From positions 1 through 10,932 of the forward strand of contig CADCQC010000081.1 of NCBI GenBank assembly GCA_902803455.1: a DNA stretch of 10,932 bases, given 5' to 3'. A program made the translations under genes and the position numbers. Source of the stretch: an uncultured Prevotellaceae bacterium (GTDB lineage Bacteria > Bacteroidota > Bacteroidia > Bacteroidales > Bacteroidaceae). Under the pieces are notes generated by a model that was given only the letters and a program-made list of their open reading frames with translations, was not told the DNA's origin and searched no databases. Each line of letters opens with the position of its first letter. Position 1 is the first letter of the stretch. This document shows, in pieces, positions 7,295 through 10,932 of the stretch.

Positions 7295-10200
7295 TTATTT
7301 GCGTGCCACGCGAAGGGTCTTCACGTTCTCACCGTCTTGGACGCGGATGACATAGACACCCTTGGTGAGTGAGGAGAGCACCTGTTGGCCCTTGCCGCGC
7401 TTCAGCAGTGAACCGTCGAGGGAGTAGACAGTCACGTCGGCGTCGCTGGAGATTTCGCGTGTGACACCTTGGATGCCGTCGGTCTCACCGAAGTGGCTGA
7501 AGGTGAAGTCATCGAAGAAGGCCACGTTGCTGGTGCCGTCGGTGGTATGGCGCACGGCCACATAGATGTCTTTTCCTGCATAGGCAGAGAGATCCACCTC
7601 ATAGTGCATCCAGTTGTCCCAGTCGAGGAAGGGCACCTCGGTATTCGGCATCACGGTGACGAAGGAACTGGTCTTTTGCGGATCGCTCTCAGCCACCAGC
7701 ACGGTCACATGGTGCATGGGTGCGGGCAGCACGCTCTGCAGACACTCCCAGTTGCGCACGTAGAAGTCAAAGGTAGAGGCATTGGTGGCATGCAGTTTCT
7801 TGCTCACGAGCCAGTTGTCGGCACTGCCGTCGGCAGGAGAGGCGGCCACGAGGGCCCAGTGTCCGGAGACAGGACTCATGATGCCGTTCATCTGGTCGTC
7901 GTCGCCAGGCCAGAAGGCGAATTTCTGTCCGCTCTTCTCGAAGGATATCCACCAGGAACCGAAGGCGTAGGACACGGCGTTGTCGGCATCAATGGTGGTG
8001 AAGTCGGTCCAAGGATAGTCAAGCTTATTGTCTTCCTCGAAGGCGTAATAGAGCACGTCGGAAGCCAGGGCCTCGCCGCTTACGGGGAGGGTGATGGTCA
8101 GTCCGCTCTCAAACTCCACGGTGAGGGCATCCTTGACAGATGCCGATGTGGTGAGGGCATCAAACTGGATGTTGAAGGCCACACCCTGGTCGGGAGCGAT
8201 CTCCGTGCCGGCGGCGAGATTGGTGGTGAAGTTAGGCGTGCTGAAACCGACACGCGCCACTTTCAGAGCGTTGGTGCCTTTGTTGCGCACGGTGAAGATG
8301 TCACCGGAATTGACAGACTTCTCGTAATTCACCTTGCCGGCGGCCCATTCGTTCTTGTTGAAGACGGCTTTGTCGCCCATCAGTTCCTCGATGACGACAT
8401 GTGCAAGGGAGGTGCCACCGTCGCGGTTGCCGTTGTAGCACTTATGGATCCAGCGGAACTGCACGGTCTTGCCGGCGTAGGCGCTGAGGTCGAACTTCTC
8501 CTCAATCCAATATTTATTCTCACCATTGAAACTGTTCTCGGAGATGGTGGAGAGGGTGGTCCAGGTATTGTCAGCGAAAATCTGGAAGATGCCCTCGCTC
8601 GTTCCGTTGTTGGGTGTGACGTTCTGTTTTTTCACGAGACCAGTGGGGTCGACCACCAGGTCGCTGGGATGATCGTCACCCCAGGCGAAGGAGATGGCCA
8701 TCACTTTTTCGGCCGGGAGTTTGAACTCCTGTGTGCTGACGCTGTTCTCATCACCGTCGTTAAGATAACTGGAGGTGAGGGCGTTGCTGGTCACGTTCTC
8801 GGTCTTGTATGGATAATAGGAGTTGACATACCATGTGCGGTTGTAGGAGTTTTCGGCAGCCGTTGACAACCATCCGTCGGGCAACTTGTTCTTGTCGGCG
8901 AAGTTCTCCTCATAAGGATAGTCGACGTTGGAGGCATCGGGTTGTGTGGTGAAGGTCCAGGTCGACACGTCACGGTTGGGCGTGTTGCCATAGGTGTTGT
9001 AGGGCACCACCTTCCAACGGTAAGTGGTCTCATAGTCGCACACAGGGATGGTGTAGGTGAGTGCATCGTGCAGGTCGAGGCCGTTGATGAGGTCATTGGC
9101 TTCCTTGTTGCTGCCCACATAGAGTTTATAACCTAAGGCAAATTGTGCGGGACCCCATTCCAGTTCCACGTTCTTGGGATAGATGCCGGTAGCACCGATG
9201 GCCGGTTTGATAAGGTAAGCGCCGGTGGGCACGTCGTCAGCACCCCAGAGTGTGGGCAGGAGCACACGGTCGAGGAAGAAGTTGGCAAACTCCTCTGCTC
9301 CGTCGTCGCCATAACTGATGGCACTGTTCTTCCATCTGATGTAGGAGTTGTCGCTGCCCTTACCCAGATCCACGGTCACCGTCTCACCATAAGTGGCGAG
9401 TTCGTAGTTGAAGATCCACTTCTGTGTCCAGGTGTTTCCTCCGTCGTAACTCACTTCTACAGAGATGTCATTCATCTGGTAGGTGCTGCCATCCATGCTG
9501 TCGAAGATATTTTTATAGGTAAAGGTCACGCTGCCGCCATCGGTCAGGTCAACGCGTGGGGAGGTGAGGTAATTGTCGGTCAGGGAGCCTGTGGCATAGG
9601 CCGACACATCACCTTCTATCTCGCCAAAGGCGCCGCTCCAGCCATTGTTCTTCCATCCGGCGGGTGGGAAGTATTTCTCAAAGGTTTCCAGCGTATAGCC
9701 GTCGGGCACCAGTTGCTTGTTGGCTTGCAGCGTGATGGTCACGTCGCCACCATTGGTGTGGATCACCGCAGGGGCAGTGGCGGGACTGGTGAGGGAGGCG
9801 GCATAGGTCATGCGGAAGGTCACCTTCTCGTATTTGTCGAGATTGACGGTGGCGGGATCGAGTGTGGTGCCCACACCCTCCGGGAAATCAAAGCCGGTGA
9901 TCTTGAGGCCGTTGAGACCCAAGTTGGTGATGGTGATGAATTCTGTATAGAATTTTTCACCCACATAGATGTCGCCGAAATTGTAGCGGTCGATGTCGAG
10001 CACGGGCACGGGAGCCGTGTCAGGAGTGTGCTGTTTCACCGACACGTCGTCGAGCCATACCACGTTGGCCACGGTGGTCATCATTTTGTAGACAAAGGCC
10101 ACTTTCACCTTTTTGCCTTGCCAGTCGCTCAGGTCGATTTTTGAGGTGTGGGGATCCCAGGTGGTGATGGGGTAGGTGAGCACGCCGCTCTCCTTGAGCA

Positions 10201-10672
10201 TAGCCTGGTTGTGGATGGAGAACACGGTCTCGGCATCTTTCAGGTTGTCATTCTCCACAATGCGAACCTGCAGGTCATACATGGAGGATTCCTGACAGTT
10301 CATCGGACTGACAATCCAACTGAAGCTCAGTTCATAGGTGTTGTCAAGGTTGAGTTCTGGGGTGAGGAGCACTTCCTCACGGGGGCCAAAGCCACCGTCG
10401 CCGTCGGACGCGAACATAGGTCCGTCGCAGCTGGCCACATGAGAGCCTCCGATGGTGCCTTTCTCATAATAGTAATTGTGCCAGACAAAAGAAGGCTTTG
10501 ATCCGGTATAACTGCTGACGGTGGTCCAGCCTTCACCAGCGGCCACAGGCTGTGAGATCGACTGTGTGGAGGTGGTCTCAAAATCTTCGTTCAGCAACGT
10601 CTGTGCTTCTGCCTGAGGAGCCATCATGACGGCGGCTGCCAGACATAGAAGTGATGTGTAAATTTTTTGCAT
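7295..10672 (-). CDS. Large multidomain cleaved-adhesin-like protein with T9SS type A C-terminal domain (gene A)
   Basis: The start is the ATG at 10672, giving 1125 residues; a TTG three codons upstream is less likely. The signal peptide is residues 1-23 (MQKIYTSLLCLAAAVMMAPQAEA is 24 by count from M, cut before Q near 24). Domains by eye: choice-of-anchor J (about 25-214; LLNEDFETT, VVWLDDVSV); ASH/choice-of-anchor D (about 225-320; YNFGDIYVGEKF); a second choice-of-anchor J (about 325-475; YLTSPRVDL, VEVSYDGGNTW); Fn3-like (about 487-577; VELEWGPAQFALGYKLYVG, YRWKVVPYN); a third choice-of-anchor J (about 583-765; PYEENFAD, DLSAYAGKTVQFRW); a second ASH-like domain (about 770-868); a fourth choice-of-anchor J (about 872-1061; DNWLVS, DLSAYAGKDIYVAVRH, FFDDFTF). 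Residues about 1080-1125 (VTVYSLDG, TKGVYVIRV, KTLRVARK) are a T9SS type A sorting domain. No catalytic residues are recognised. Likely a surface-exposed or released adhesin. It is the first gene of the probable A-B-C operon and has a consensus promoter 55 bases upstream. Confidence 0.9.
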   Translation of the reverse strand: MQKIYTSLLCLAAAVMMAPQAEAQTLLNEDFETTSTQSISQPVAAGEGWTTVSSYTGSKPSFVWHNYYYEKGTIGGSHVASCDGPMFASDGDGGFGPREEVLLTPELNLDNTYELSFSWIVSPMNCQESSMYDLQVRIVENDNLKDAETVFSIHNQAMLKESGVLTYPITTWDPHTSKIDLSDWQGKKVKVAFVYKMMTTVANVVWLDDVSVKQHTPDTAPVPVLDIDRYNFGDIYVGEKFYTEFITITNLGLNGLKITGFDFPEGVGTTLDPATVNLDKYEKVTFRMTYAASLTSPATAPAVIHTNGGDVTITLQANKQLVPDGYTLETFEKYFPPAGWKNNGWSGAFGEIEGDVSAYATGSLTDNYLTSPRVDLTDGGSVTFTYKNIFDSMDGSTYQMNDISVEVSYDGGNTWTQKWIFNYELATYGETVTVDLGKGSDNSYIRWKNSAISYGDDGAEEFANFFLDRVLLPTLWGADDVPTGAYLIKPAIGATGIYPKNVELEWGPAQFALGYKLYVGSNKEANDLINGLDLHDALTYTIPVCDYETTYRWKVVPYNTYGNTPNRDVSTWTFTTQPDASNVDYPYEENFADKNKLPDGWLSTAAENSYNRTWYVNSYYPYKTENVTSNALTSSYLNDGDENSVSTQEFKLPAEKVMAISFAWGDDHPSDLVVDPTGLVKKQNVTPNNGTSEGIFQIFADNTWTTLSTISENSFNGENKYWIEEKFDLSAYAGKTVQFRWIHKCYNGNRDGGTSLAHVVIEELMGDKAVFNKNEWAAGKVNYEKSVNSGDIFTVRNKGTNALKVARVGFSTPNFTTNLAAGTEIAPDQGVAFNIQFDALTTSASVKDALTVEFESGLTITLPVSGEALASDVLYYAFEEDNKLDYPWTDFTTIDADNAVSYAFGSWWISFEKSGQKFAFWPGDDDQMNGIMSPVSGHWALVAASPADGSADNWLVSKKLHATNASTFDFYVRNWECLQSVLPAPMHHVTVLVAESDPQKTSSFVTVMPNTEVPFLDWDNWMHYEVDLSAYAGKDIYVAVRHTTDGTSNVAFFDDFTFSHFGETDGIQGVTREISSDADVTVYSLDGSLLKRGKGQQVLSSLTKGVYVIRVQDGENVKTLRVARK

Positions 10673-10726
10673 ATTGAACAATGTTAATAATAATGGTTTC
10701 TTCTGTTAAGTATAGGTTTAATTCTG

Positions 10727-10757
10727 CAAAGATAGTTTTTTTCCGCTCATCAGCAAA
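10727..10757 (-). promoter_or_regulatory. Bacteroidetes-type promoter for the A-B-C operon
   Basis: On the minus strand TTTG (10757-10754) is followed after 19 bases by TATCTTTG (10734-10727), an exact TAnnTTTG element. The following bases (CAGAA) are the same as at the gene D promoter. Transcription should start near 10720, leaving a leader of roughly 48 bases before the ATG at 10672. The leader has no Shine-Dalgarno sequence and includes TTATTATTAAC. Confidence 0.75.
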
Positions 10758-10868
10758 GAAAAAAAGCACAAACTTGTCTCACTTTTGTGACAGTTTTGCT
10801 TTTTTGTTATTTTTTTGTATTTTAAAATTTGGCTGTTGAAATTCTTTTTTATTTTATTAAGGTAAAAA
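10758..10868. other. AT-rich spacer between divergent promoters
   Basis: No reading frame of coding character was found here. The sequence is very AT-rich with several T-runs and sits between the leftward gene A promoter and the rightward promoter at 10869-10900. The only small dyad I see is TCAC-TTTT-GTGA (10779-10790), too short to call an operator. Confidence 0.5.
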
Positions 10869-10900
10869 TTTGCGGGTTTTGACATTTCTTACTATATTTG
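10869..10900 (+). promoter_or_regulatory. Rightward Bacteroidetes-type promoter leaving the window
   Basis: On the plus strand TTTG (10869-10872) is followed after 20 bases by TATATTTG (10893-10900), matching TTTG-N19-21-TAnnTTTG exactly. Transcription would start near 10907 and run out of the window. This suggests a divergent gene to the right whose coding sequence is not visible. Confidence 0.6.
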
Positions 10901-10932
10901 TAGCCTATAATTGTGCAAGGTCAGTTTTGATC

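Noticed and set aside
7469..8866. Plus-strand reading frame of 465 codons opposite gene A
   Set aside because: It lies wholly antisense to gene A, whose frame has a signal peptide, recognisable adhesin domains and a sorting domain. Its predicted protein is rich in Gly, His and Val with no recognisable domain, as expected from an antisense shadow of GC-rich coding DNA.
9143..10144. Plus-strand reading frame of 333 codons opposite gene A
   Set aside because: Same antisense position and composition, with no domain, promoter or signal peptide; the sense frame is far better supported.
10673..10681. TTG start for gene A three codons upstream of the ATG
   Set aside because: The ATG at 10672 gives a normal signal peptide and is the commoner start; the TTG adds only Met-Phe-Asn.
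10779..10790. TCAC-TTTT-GTGA dyad as a possible CRP-like operator
   Set aside because: The arms are only 4 bases, do not extend, and do not match the TGTGA-N6-TCACA order.

Overview
The window looks like a chromosomal segment of a Bacteroidales bacterium, most likely Prevotellaceae or a relative. Three things suggest this. The proteins carry Sec signal peptides, and three of them end in C-terminal domains of the type IX secretion system (T9SS) type A kind. The domains resemble the cleaved-adhesin (choice-of-anchor J) and Omp28-like families common in Prevotella and Porphyromonas. Both upstream regions carry the Bacteroidetes promoter form TTTG-N19-21-TAnnTTTG, and no start codon has an obvious Shine-Dalgarno sequence. 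The species cannot be fixed from this window.

All four genes lie on the minus strand, so transcription runs from right to left. In that order: (i) an AT-rich region of about 260 bp (10673-10932) with a promoter for gene A and a second promoter pointing right, out of the window; (ii) gene A (7295-10672), a 1125-residue multidomain adhesin-like protein; (iii) a 97-bp intercistronic gap with two tandem hairpins, one a nearly continuous 18-bp stem; (iv) gene B (4707-7193), an 828-residue protein built from a duplicated module; (v) gene C (2773-4710), a 645-residue Omp28-like protein whose start overlaps the gene B stop as ATGA; (vi) an AT-rich gap of 131 bp with a perfect-consensus promoter; (vii) gene D (1-2641), an 880-residue fragment of another secreted multidomain protein that runs off the left edge.

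Genes A, B and C probably form one operon. I see no promoter between A and B, and B and C overlap. All three products should cross the inner membrane by Sec, cross the outer membrane by T9SS, and end up anchored to the surface or released. Their modules (choice-of-anchor J, ASH-like, Fn3-like, PEGA-like) are binding or structural rather than catalytic, so an adhesin, ligand-capture or matrix role is the best guess. Gene C resembles Omp28-type proteins with a thioredoxin-like region but has no CxxC where that motif is expected. Gene D has its own promoter and is visibly less GC-rich than A-C, so it is probably a separate transcription unit with a different history.

No RNA genes, insertion sequences, CRISPR arrays or attachment sites were seen. 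The many long plus-strand reading frames are antisense shadows of the four real genes.
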